A stretch of DNA of 64,000 nt, taken from the NCBI RefSeq assembly GCF_008122525.1, contig NZ_VSRV01000001.1, positions 2,294,001 through 2,358,000 of the forward strand, given 5' to 3'. The position numbers and the translations under genes were made by a program. Below, piece by piece: positions 1 through 7,995 of the stretch. How positions within the stretch are numbered: the first letter of the stretch is position 1; each line of letters begins with the position of its first letter. The notes beneath the pieces are model-generated. The model did not search any database, was not told the origin of the DNA, and saw only the letters and a list, made by a program, of their open reading frames with translations. Origin of the DNA: Marinomonas sp. IMCC 4694 (GTDB lineage Bacteria; Pseudomonadota; Gammaproteobacteria; Pseudomonadales; Marinomonadaceae).

Positions 1-1
1 G

Positions 2-1204
2 ATCGCATTGTTGTTAAAAATCAACCCTCGTTTTTTTGGGGTCCAATCTCTGGTCATGTGCCCAACCCGCGAATTGGCGGATCAAGTCTCCAAAGAAATT
101 CGTAAAGTCGCACGTTACCAAGACAACATCAAAGTGCTCAGCTTGTGTGGCGGCATGCCATTTGGGCCGCAAATCGGCTCTTTGGAACACGGCGCGCACA
201 TCGTAGTCGGTACGCCTGGTCGCTTAATGGAACACCTGCGCAAAGGGACTTTAAAGCTGAATGCACTCAACACGCTAGTGCTCGACGAAGCCGACCGCAT
301 GCTCGACATGGGCTTTGTAGACAGCATTCGCGAAGTCGTGGAGCTCACCCCAAGCCATCGTCAAACCTTACTGTTTTCTGCCACTTACGGCGATGGCATT
401 GAAGCAATCAGCGGGGAGTTTCAAAACAACCCAGTCAGCATCAAAGTTGAAGCACAAGAAGACTTAAAGCCTAACATCGAGCAATTTTTTGTACGCAGCG
501 AAAACAAAGACAAATGCGAAACCTTATTGGCCACGTTGCAACATTTTGAGCCTCGCCAAGCGATTGTTTTTTGCAATACTAAAGCCGAATGTCAGGTGGT
601 TGCAGACTGGTTAGCCGAACACAAAGTGGCCGCACAAGCCATTCACGGTGATTTAGAACAACGCCAACGGGATCAAGTTTTGGTGCGTTTTAGCAACCAA
701 AGCAGCTGTGTGTTAGTCGCCACCGACGTCGCCGCTCGTGGTATCGACGTAAAAGAAATTGACCTAGTCGTGAACTACGACACCACCCGCGACACCGACG
801 TGCATACCCACCGTATTGGTCGAACTGGGCGTGCCGGCGCGGCTGGCATCGCCGTTAACCTAGTTACCTCAAAAGACGACTATAAAGTGCGTGACATAGA
901 AACGCGCTTTGCTATTGAAGCGAATTACCTAGAGCTCGACGAATTAGACCTGCACTATCGTTTGATTCCACAAAAAACCACCCTCTTGTTTGATGCTGGT
1001 CGAAAGAACAAACTGCGCCCTGGTGACATTCTTGGCGCGCTCACGGCAGGCTTGGGCCTAGAAAAATCTCAGGTGGGTAAAATTGATATTTTTGATTTTC
1101 ATGCTTATGTGTCGATCGACAACGCCGTTGCGAAAAACGTCGTCAAAGAATTTGAAAACAAAAAAATCAAAGGCCGAAATATTCGCGCCCGTATTCTACG
1201 ATAA
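2..1204 (+). CDS. dbpA: ATP-dependent RNA helicase DbpA (5' end outside window)
   Basis: This is a DEAD-box RNA helicase acting in 50S ribosome assembly; the DbpA family recognises 23S rRNA hairpin 92. The open frame already runs at base 2, so the Q motif and Walker A segment lie upstream of the window. Visible motifs are PTRELADQ (Ia), TPGR (Ib), DEAD (II), SAT (III) and HRIGRTGRAG (VI). The C-terminal ~75 residues (RPGDILGALT onward, ending in the KIKGRNIRARIL stretch) match the DbpA-specific RNA-binding domain rather than SrmB or RhlE, which is why I name it. The TTG at position 8 is not a real start. A VanZ-like gene follows 15 bp downstream on the same strand. Confidence 0.93.
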   Translation: MALLLKINPRFFGVQSLVMCPTRELADQVSKEIRKVARYQDNIKVLSLCGGMPFGPQIGSLEHGAHIVVGTPGRLMEHLRKGTLKLNALNTLVLDEADRMLDMGFVDSIREVVELTPSHRQTLLFSATYGDGIEAISGEFQNNPVSIKVEAQEDLKPNIEQFFVRSENKDKCETLLATLQHFEPRQAIVFCNTKAECQVVADWLAEHKVAAQAIHGDLEQRQRDQVLVRFSNQSSCVLVATDVAARGIDVKEIDLVVNYDTTRDTDVHTHRIGRTGRAGAAGIAVNLVTSKDDYKVRDIETRFAIEANYLELDELDLHYRLIPQKTTLLFDAGRKNKLRPGDILGALTAGLGLEKSQVGKIDIFDFHAYVSIDNAVAKNVVKEFENKKIKGRNIRARILR

Positions 1205-1219
1205 CGGCTCCGTACGACA

Positions 1220-1606
1220 ATGACAAAACAGCAGATACTTTCTTGGGTCATTTCTCCGACAGCACAAACTGTCGGCTTTGTGCTGGGTGGCTTGATCATC
1301 GGCTGGTCAACCCTCACACCAGCCGAATTTTTACCGGCGGCACCGGGCAGCGACAAGCTTCATCATGTGGTGGGATTTGGTGGCTGGGCGCTGATGTGCG
1401 CTTTTGGCCCCATAAAGCGCTTTATGTTCATGGCGCTCGCGGTGATCGTTTGCGGCGGACTGATCGAGTTAATACAACCTTATGTCAACCGCTATGGGGA
1501 ATGGTTCGATTTCTACGCCGACGCCGCAGGGGTGCTTTTAGCCGTTGCCTTACGACTCACTGTCGGGCGTTCAGTGGTTCGCGTTTTAATTCAAAAAAGC
1601 CGCTAA
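1220..1606 (+). CDS. VanZ-like family membrane protein
   Basis: A protein of 128 residues with about four hydrophobic segments: residues ~15-30, ~48-60, ~68-85 and ~105-120. The pattern KLHHVVGFGGWALM, then GLIELIQPYVNRYGEWFDFYADAAGV, is typical of small single-domain VanZ-like proteins (shown here only as family markers). These are widespread in proteobacteria; their role is unknown, and the link to glycopeptide resistance comes only from the Enterococcus namesake. It starts 15 bp after dbpA and is probably read through from it. The alternative frame 1243-1656 is a shadow. Confidence 0.75.
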   Translation: MTKQQILSWVISPTAQTVGFVLGGLIIGWSTLTPAEFLPAAPGSDKLHHVVGFGGWALMCAFGPIKRFMFMALAVIVCGGLIELIQPYVNRYGEWFDFYADAAGVLLAVALRLTVGRSVVRVLIQKSR

Positions 1607-1713
1607 TCCAAAGCACCGTCTTAATGAAAGCGGTGAACAGACCTGATAAAGTGTAACTCATTGGTCAAGTATCCACTTTTCATTCCAAGTAAGACAACTG
1701 CGAAGAGAGCCTT

Positions 1714-3015
1714 ATGAGCCCATTAAAAGCCTGGCGAGCCGCCATCGTACACTGCCTTGACGACCCAAAAGTCGTGGGTATTCACGCCGCTTATGACTAC
1801 TTTGAAGATGGCCTACTCGTCGTTCAAAACGATAAAATCGTTGCACTTGGCCATGCCAAGGAGCTACTGGCTAGCCTGCCAGCCGATACCATTATAGAGC
1901 ATCACCCAGATGCCATTATCGCACCGGGCTTTGTGGACACTCATATTCATTACCCGCAAACGGATATGATCGGCTCTTACGGCGAACAGCTACTAACATG
2001 GCTAAACACCTACACCTTTCCTGAAGAACGTAAATTCAGCGACAAAGCACACGCCCGTGACGTCGCAGACCGCTTCCTCAGAGAATTATTACGCAACGGC
2101 ACCACCACCGCCTTAGTGTTCGGCACGGTCCATAAAGTCTCGGTTGAAGCATTTTTTGAAGCCAGTGAAGTACACAATCTGCGCATGATTTGCGGCAAAG
2201 TCATGATGGATCGCAACGCACCAGAGTACTTAACCGACACACCAGAAACCAGTTACCAAGAAAGCAAAGAACTCATCGATACTTGGCACAACAAAGGCCG
2301 CTTGCATTACGCCATAACGCCACGCTTTGCTCCCACCAGCTCCGACTCACAGCTGGCACTGGCAGGCAAGCTACTGAACGAATACGACGATGTCTATATG
2401 CACACTCACTTGTCTGAAAACAAAGACGAATGCGCTTGGGTGCAAGACCTCTTCCCCGCCAGCAAAGATTATTTAGATGTGTACGATCAGCATCAATTAC
2501 TCAGCGAACGGTCGGTTTTTGCTCACGGCATTCACTTGTGCGACAGCGAATACCATCGTTTACATGAAACCGGCTCGGCCATTGCGTTTTGCCCAACGTC
2601 TAATCTGTTCATCGGCAGCGGCTTATTTAAACTCAGCAAAGCGGAAGAATACAAGGTAAACGTAGGGTTAGGAACCGACGTGGGTGGTGGCACCAGCTTC
2701 TCCATGCTGCAAACCATGAACGAAGCCTACAAGGTGATCCAGCTGCAAAATGAAAACCTCAGCCCCATTAAATCCTTGTATTTATCGACGCTTGGCGGCG
2801 CTAAAGCGCTAAAATTAGAGGACAAAATAGGCAACCTCGCCGTAGGAACCGAGGCCGACTTTGTGATCCTCGACAAAAAAGCCACACCGCTTTTGACCTC
2901 GCGCTTAGCGTTATCAAAAAGCATTGAAGAAAGTTTGTTCGTCTTCATGACACTCGGCGACGACCGAGCGATTCAAGCGACCTACGCCGCGGGACAATGT
3001 GTGCATCAAAGATAA
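1714..3015 (+). CDS. guaD: Guanine deaminase
   Basis: Hydrolyses guanine to xanthine and ammonia in purine salvage/catabolism; a cytosolic zinc amidohydrolase. The 433-residue length fits bacterial GuaD (about 440). Visible: FVDTHIHYPQ (metal-binding HxH at ~77-79), the GuaD-typical SYGEQLLTWLNTYTFPEE region, HTHLSEN (third metal His), FAHGIHL, and LGTDVGGG with the metal-binding Asp. The ATG at 1714 is preceded by a GAGAG ribosome-binding site 5 bp away. A 107-bp gap separates it from the VanZ-like gene. No other purine genes lie beside it. Confidence 0.93.
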   Translation: MSPLKAWRAAIVHCLDDPKVVGIHAAYDYFEDGLLVVQNDKIVALGHAKELLASLPADTIIEHHPDAIIAPGFVDTHIHYPQTDMIGSYGEQLLTWLNTYTFPEERKFSDKAHARDVADRFLRELLRNGTTTALVFGTVHKVSVEAFFEASEVHNLRMICGKVMMDRNAPEYLTDTPETSYQESKELIDTWHNKGRLHYAITPRFAPTSSDSQLALAGKLLNEYDDVYMHTHLSENKDECAWVQDLFPASKDYLDVYDQHQLLSERSVFAHGIHLCDSEYHRLHETGSAIAFCPTSNLFIGSGLFKLSKAEEYKVNVGLGTDVGGGTSFSMLQTMNEAYKVIQLQNENLSPIKSLYLSTLGGAKALKLEDKIGNLAVGTEADFVILDKKATPLLTSRLALSKSIEESLFVFMTLGDDRAIQATYAAGQCVHQR

Positions 3016-3034
3016 GCACGCGGCGACATTAACG

Positions 3035-3073
3035 AAGTAAAACGGCGGCGTTACTGAGCCACTGTTTTACTTT
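3035..3073 (+). terminator. Possible terminator after guaD
   Basis: Inverted repeat AAGTAAAAC (3035-3043) / GTTTTACTT (3064-3072) with a 20-nt loop, just downstream of guaD. There is only a short T stretch, so strength is uncertain. It separates guaD from the convergent gene at 3121. Confidence 0.4.
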
Positions 3074-3120
3074 CATGGGCGCTCATTAAACTTAGAAAAA
3101 CTCACAAAACTGAGAAAAAT

Positions 3121-3624
3121 TTAAGGGTACAACCTCACAATCCCGCTTTTACCTTCCCGATCGCCTAATATCCACACTTTTTCAAATGCATGCGGCTCAG
3201 GTACAGTAATCCGATGCTCCAACGCTTTAATATCTTCCTGGCGCCAAGCAGGATGGGTATTGCGGATCACCAACCACACTCGTTTTGACTCGTAATGCTT
3301 ACGGGCTTTGTTTTCTAAGATGCGATTCAACGCCCGCAACAAGCGCTCATCAGCTGGCTCACTTTTTAACACCTGCAGCACTTGACGAGTCGTAGGGCTT
3401 AAATCACGTCCTAAAATTTCCATCGCTTCCTCTTCTGAACCGTACAAATGCGCGATTTCCAAATCCAACCGTTCGCCTTCCAACATACAAGACACATCAG
3501 GGCGAATCGGATCATTATGCCAAATATGTCGGATCGCCTTGCCCGTATTACTTTCGTAACACCGCATAAACAACCTAGCCGCTTCATGCTCTAAAAGCAC
3601 TTTTTCTTTTTCACTCTTATGCAA
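3121..3624 (-). CDS. Unknown protein, possible nuclease-like core
   Basis: A 167-residue cytosolic, charged protein without signal peptide or membrane segments. I do not recognise the family. The stretch RPDVSCMLEGERLDLEIAHLY resembles the alternation of acidic residues in PD-(D/E)xK nuclease folds (a P-D pair, then D-x-E about 13 residues later), but the fit is weak and a catalytic Lys is not clear. The start is a TTG at 3622-3624, chosen because a near-perfect GGGAGG sits 5 bp upstream and the first in-frame ATG would lose conserved-looking sequence. It is the last gene in the minus-strand run that begins at 22992, 65 bp after its neighbour; membership of that operon is uncertain. Confidence 0.6.
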   Translation of the reverse strand: MHKSEKEKVLLEHEAARLFMRCYESNTGKAIRHIWHNDPIRPDVSCMLEGERLDLEIAHLYGSEEEAMEILGRDLSPTTRQVLQVLKSEPADERLLRALNRILENKARKHYESKRVWLVIRNTHPAWRQEDIKALEHRITVPEPHAFEKVWILGDREGKSGIVRLYP

Positions 3625-3689
3625 AATGGCCTCCCGTCGCCGCCATCAAAACAACATAAGACACAGTTAAAGCACAGAAACATTAAAAT

Positions 3690-4505
3690 TCACACACTTT
3701 TTGGCAAGGCTAAAAAAGCCTGTACTATTTCATTACGAAACGCTGTCTGCAAATGCCGTTGCTCAGTACGAAATTGTTGGCAATATTCCACAGGACAGCC
3801 TTGGGCGTGTAACATAACATTGTGGTCTATTTTTGATAGGGCATACTGCCAGTTATTCTTAATCACGTGAGGCGGGCTCGACAACTCAGACAAAATACAT
3901 TCAGAATGAGAAAAGGCGCTGCTGGTCGCGACTGACAGCATGTCGTCACTGGCTTCCCCCATCCAACTCACGCCATTTTTGCGCACATAAATCAAAGGTA
4001 AAAATGGCGCTAAAGCGGGGCAAATATCATTACGATAGACATCGACATGCCAATATAACCTGGCTATTTGAACAAACTGCTCAAAGTTCACAATACGACT
4101 AAAACCAGACTGAGCTAAAGGCAGCACTTCAATTCTAGGTTTGTTTGGGTTGACCGTATCGTTAGAGACATCAAGATACCACCCTTCCAACAGTAGGGCA
4201 TTTTGAAAGTACTGATCTCTCAACGACCCCCACGCTTTTGTAAGCGTACCGCCTTTCGATAACGCTTCATGTAACAAAATTAATCCTGGAGTAGCCGGTT
4301 GTTTTAATCTTTCCTGTAAAAGCACAAAAACGGCATCGCGAATTTCTTTGCAACGACCTAATGGATAAGGCTTACCTTCAATGAAGAACGGGAACTTAGG
4401 TATCAACTCTATATCGGCTAATAAACGAAGGTGAGCTAACTCTTTAACCACCACGGCTACGTCTTCTTGAGACCAAGCAATTTCAACAATGTGCTCTGTT
4501 TGCAT
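3690..4505 (-). CDS. Unknown protein downstream of the LEPR secretion genes
   Basis: A 271-residue protein, probably cytosolic: no signal peptide and no clear membrane span. I do not recognise a named family. Notable short stretches are KPYPLGRCKEIRDAV near residue 45 and a Cys-containing C-terminal third (CPVEYCQQF). It starts 35 bp after the stop of the M50/HlyD fusion and reads in the same direction, which suggests an accessory or modifying role in that locus. The ATG at 4505 has only a weak ribosome-binding site. Confidence 0.65.
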   Translation of the reverse strand: MQTEHIVEIAWSQEDVAVVVKELAHLRLLADIELIPKFPFFIEGKPYPLGRCKEIRDAVFVLLQERLKQPATPGLILLHEALSKGGTLTKAWGSLRDQYFQNALLLEGWYLDVSNDTVNPNKPRIEVLPLAQSGFSRIVNFEQFVQIARLYWHVDVYRNDICPALAPFLPLIYVRKNGVSWMGEASDDMLSVATSSAFSHSECILSELSSPPHVIKNNWQYALSKIDHNVMLHAQGCPVEYCQQFRTEQRHLQTAFRNEIVQAFLALPKSV

Positions 4506-4539
4506 AAAAAACTCATTTTAATTCAATACTATAAGCAAC

Positions 4540-6651
4540 CTAGAAGCCAGACTCTCGAATAAACACGCCATAAATACGTCTCAGCCCATCACCTAAAAAA
4601 CTATGAGGCTCTACAGTAAGATTCACTTTACCAAATTGCTGACGCATCATAGGCGCCGCGCCAACTAACGATAACTGTACTTCATACGTGGCCTCCTCTG
4701 GAATTAACTGATCATCCATCATTTGAGTCGAGATGGCACCACCGTATGTGGAACCCAGCCCAGTGTAATGCAGACGTTTTATGGCGGTTGGCAACACTTT
4801 TTCAACGGCCAGCTGGACCGGGAAGGCGACACCATCATTGCTTATAAAACGGACGGGGAGCTGTGTTTGCAGCCGCGCTAACACATGACCACTGACATAG
4901 GCTTTCACTACACCACTTTGATCATCATATAAGGTCGCTAAAGGCGACCTTGCCTTCACGTAATCACCTTTAGACAGCGACAACCATTCCCCAATATAAC
5001 CATCATAAGGCGCTTTAATGGCGAGCCGCTCCCGACGATCCAGTAACGACTGTAAGCGCGACTGCTCCCGAGACAGCTGCGATTGCAACGTCGACAGCGT
5101 CATCAAATCGATGGCGCCAGCACTGACTCTTTGCCAACGAGTCGCAAGAGAATCTAAGCTAGCTTGGGTGAGTTCAATCTCTTGCTCAACTTCGGGGGAC
5201 TCCAACAGCACCAATAACTGACCTTTTTTCACCCTCTCATTGGCCACCATATTCCAAGCAACCACTCGGCTCGACTCACTCGGGTACAAAACCTGATAAC
5301 GCTCAAAAGTGGCCACAGCAGGGGCGCTAATATGATTTTTCCATGGCACCACCAACACCGCCAAACCCACAACCAACAACAGCAAACTGGTAACACTGAC
5401 CCGATTCAAGGACATTTTTTTTCTTAACCCCAACCAAACCTTCATTTCTTTTGCGATAGGCAAAACCACAAACCAAATAATTTCCACTAAAAACAATACA
5501 ATGCCCAATAACTTGAAAGCAAAGTAGTACACCAACGCGGCGATGCCTAAAAATAAAAAAAACCGATAAACCCAAGTACTCCAAGCATAAGCCACCATCA
5601 GCCAGCATTTCTTACGATTCAATGGCTCAGGCGGTAAAAAACCAAAACCAAATAATCGCTCACGCAGAAACCACTTTCCAACTAAAAAAGACCGTGGCTG
5701 TAAGTTTTCCATCCCCAAAAAATCTGACAGCGCGTAATAACCATCAAAACGCATAAAAGGACTGGTATTAATCAACAAAGAAGAAATCCAACTGGTCGTC
5801 GCCACAAAAAACAACACACTTCTAAATCCGCCATCCGGCACAATGCTCCACAAAAAAGTGGCTACACAGGCGATGTAAATTTCTACTTTTACACCCGCGG
5901 TGACAATGCTTAGTCGCTGAAAACGCGAACGCAAACGCCACGCATCTGTCGTGTCGGTATACAAAATGGGCGTCATTAACAAAAATGCCACGCCCATAGA
6001 GCTTACTCGACACCCATAACGCTTAGCAGCAAACGCATGACCTAATTCATGGGCGGTTTTCACCAACACCAAAGCGGCAATATAATAACCAATCACCGAA
6101 AAACTGAACAAATCTTGAAACGTATGGGTGAAGGTGTCCCATTGCCTTAACACCATAATCAAACCCACAGCCCCCAATAGTAAGGCCACACGATCTAAGC
6201 GCCAATTGAATAGCCGTTTTATAAAAGGGTAAATACGGTTTAGCCATAAATCGGGACGCACCAGTGGAATTTTAATGAACAAATAATTGTGTAACAGCCA
6301 CATTAACAGGTGTTTTTTACTCTGACTGACTTCATTGCTCAAGCGCGCTATGTCGGTGTCTGCCTGACTTTCGACAAGATGATTTTTTTCCAAAAAGCGC
6401 AAAAAATACTCAAGCTCAGTGTGATCAATCTCGACCCCACGGACTTCTAGTCGAGACAAAAAGGCGGCAGGATCGTCCCCATAGCGCCATTCACGAAACA
6501 AATAAAAAGCACTGCGAGAGAGGTAAAAAAACGCATTCTTGACTGGATCAAAAAGCTGCCAGCGCGGCTCCCCATCTTCATCCGGGGATGCGGGCAATAG
6601 GGTCAAATTTTGCCTAAGTTTAGGTAAGGTCGCCGCACTTTTCTCTCCCAT
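4540..6651 (-). CDS. PqqD-like / M50 site-2-type metalloprotease / HlyD fusion
   Basis: About 703 residues in three parts. Residues 1-100 form a PqqD-like winged-helix region (LFDPVKNAFFYLS, then FLRFLEKNHLV). Residues ~150-440 are a polytopic membrane M50 peptidase: HELGH zinc motif at ~201-205 in a membrane helix, and the second metal motif RFDGYY at ~302. Residues ~440-690 are a HlyD/lipoyl-type adaptor with a barrel-sandwich hybrid (ERVKKGQLLVLLES, IKAPYDGYIGEWLS). The protein therefore joins an intramembrane protease to a periplasmic adaptor. ATG at 6651 is preferred; a GTG sits one codon upstream at 6654. It follows the GAF/HlyD gene by a few bases, so the two are almost certainly co-translated. 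Cleavage or insertion of the exported giant protein is a guess. Confidence 0.85.
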   Translation of the reverse strand: MGEKSAATLPKLRQNLTLLPASPDEDGEPRWQLFDPVKNAFFYLSRSAFYLFREWRYGDDPAAFLSRLEVRGVEIDHTELEYFLRFLEKNHLVESQADTDIARLSNEVSQSKKHLLMWLLHNYLFIKIPLVRPDLWLNRIYPFIKRLFNWRLDRVALLLGAVGLIMVLRQWDTFTHTFQDLFSFSVIGYYIAALVLVKTAHELGHAFAAKRYGCRVSSMGVAFLLMTPILYTDTTDAWRLRSRFQRLSIVTAGVKVEIYIACVATFLWSIVPDGGFRSVLFFVATTSWISSLLINTSPFMRFDGYYALSDFLGMENLQPRSFLVGKWFLRERLFGFGFLPPEPLNRKKCWLMVAYAWSTWVYRFFLFLGIAALVYYFAFKLLGIVLFLVEIIWFVVLPIAKEMKVWLGLRKKMSLNRVSVTSLLLLVVGLAVLVVPWKNHISAPAVATFERYQVLYPSESSRVVAWNMVANERVKKGQLLVLLESPEVEQEIELTQASLDSLATRWQRVSAGAIDLMTLSTLQSQLSREQSRLQSLLDRRERLAIKAPYDGYIGEWLSLSKGDYVKARSPLATLYDDQSGVVKAYVSGHVLARLQTQLPVRFISNDGVAFPVQLAVEKVLPTAIKRLHYTGLGSTYGGAISTQMMDDQLIPEEATYEVQLSLVGAAPMMRQQFGKVNLTVEPHSFLGDGLRRIYGVFIRESGF

Positions 6652-6656
6652 CACAG

Positions 6657-7994
6657 CTATAAACCCAAACGCTGACGAACAAAAGTAATAGGGCGACGCA
6701 ACAAATAGTACGCCAAAGAAACCTCCTCTCCATACAGTTTCGCGGTGCCCCGTAAACCAATCCGAGGCGCGGCTGTGCCTGGTTCAATGTCCGCAACAAT
6801 ACGATACGCCACGACTTGATCTGGGGTTAAGCTGGGTTCGAATGAAGAATAGTTCACCCGAAAAATGAGAGGATTAAGTGGGTCAATATCAAGGTAAAAA
6901 GTCACCTCATTACCCTGTTGCAAGGAAATGGCATCGGCCACTGGCAACATAATTTGCAATTGCACATTACTGGGATCGGCAATGGATAAAATACGCTCAC
7001 CCACCACAACAGGCCGTCCTTTCCATTGCTCTGGGTCTTCAATGATCGCCACACCGGCTTTTTGTGCGAGAATCTGCGTCTGAGACAACTTAACGTTTAA
7101 GTAATCACGATCAAGGGTTTTTAATTCGACTTGTGAAGCAAGTTCAGCCAACTCAGATTTTTTTCGACGATCGACATAACCTGCCTGCTCAGCGGTTCTT
7201 AACTCTGCTTGGGTTCTTTCTAACTCACGCTGAGCCACATCATAGGCTCCTTGAAACTCGGTTTTATCCATGATCACCAAGGGCTGATTCATAGCCACAA
7301 GATCACCAGGCTTAACCAGGACGTCACTCACAGCCCCAGCGATGGCAGAGGTTACCAAAACAGAGTCTTTAGCGAGAATGTCCGCCGGCGCCAACACCGA
7401 TAAACGCACCGGAACAAACGCCAACAGCACAAGCGTAGTCACAGTGGCCCATTGCAGCTTTTTACTGACCACACGACGCCACCACGCCTTCACCCCAGTA
7501 CGACGATAAAATAATGGCAAAGCATGCCCGTAAGTGGACGCCAAATGCTGCAACAAACCTTTATCTTTATCGGACCAAGGGGCTGACTTTGCCAATATCA
7601 TCACCCCAACCCGTTGATTGGGTTTAGACGGGATCAACAAAGGCAACCAAAGCATACTAGCCGGAGAAAACTCTTTAAGGTCTTGTGATAAAGACACAGG
7701 CCAAGCGCTTGTGTCCATCACATGGGCTGTTGCGCTTAACTCACTGGCATTGACATGACTGGCCACCTTTTCAAGCCAAGCACCGAACGGCGTGGTTCTA
7801 TCCACCAAGGCAATATCACTCACCGCCGACAGCTTCAACTTTTCCAATTCGTTACCCGCTAAGTATACGGCTTGATCATACGTAACCAAGGTTCTCGTCA
7901 TGTTTACCATAACAAAACCTAGGTCTGTTGCGCTTTCACAACACCGGACCTGTTGCTCAATTTTGAGCAACTGTGAGATAGCTTGATCAGACAT
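6657..7994 (-). CDS. GAF-like domain fused to HlyD-type membrane-fusion adaptor
   Basis: A 445-residue protein. Residues ~15-155 look like a cytosolic GAF-type sensor (MLWLPLL, VGVMILAKSAPWSDKDKGLL). One membrane helix follows at ~181-197 (ATVTTLVLLAFVPVRL). The periplasmic remainder is a HlyD adaptor: GAVSDVLVKPGDLVAMNQPL is the first lipoyl half, with a coiled-coil hairpin at ~245-300 and a beta-barrel to the end. HlyD adaptors usually lack a sensory N-terminus; here a cytosolic signal could gate assembly (inference). Its ATG (7992-7994) begins 1 bp after the stop of the giant gene, and the M50/HlyD gene follows directly. Confidence 0.85.
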   Translation of the reverse strand: MSDQAISQLLKIEQQVRCCESATDLGFVMVNMTRTLVTYDQAVYLAGNELEKLKLSAVSDIALVDRTTPFGAWLEKVASHVNASELSATAHVMDTSAWPVSLSQDLKEFSPASMLWLPLLIPSKPNQRVGVMILAKSAPWSDKDKGLLQHLASTYGHALPLFYRRTGVKAWWRRVVSKKLQWATVTTLVLLAFVPVRLSVLAPADILAKDSVLVTSAIAGAVSDVLVKPGDLVAMNQPLVIMDKTEFQGAYDVAQRELERTQAELRTAEQAGYVDRRKKSELAELASQVELKTLDRDYLNVKLSQTQILAQKAGVAIIEDPEQWKGRPVVVGERILSIADPSNVQLQIMLPVADAISLQQGNEVTFYLDIDPLNPLIFRVNYSSFEPSLTPDQVVAYRIVADIEPGTAAPRIGLRGTAKLYGEEVSLAYYLLRRPITFVRQRLGL

Positions 7995-7995
7995 A

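Noticed and set aside
1243..1656. 137-aa frame overlapping the VanZ-like gene
   Set aside because: Arg/Cys/His-rich out-of-frame translation; the VanZ-like frame has clear family motifs.
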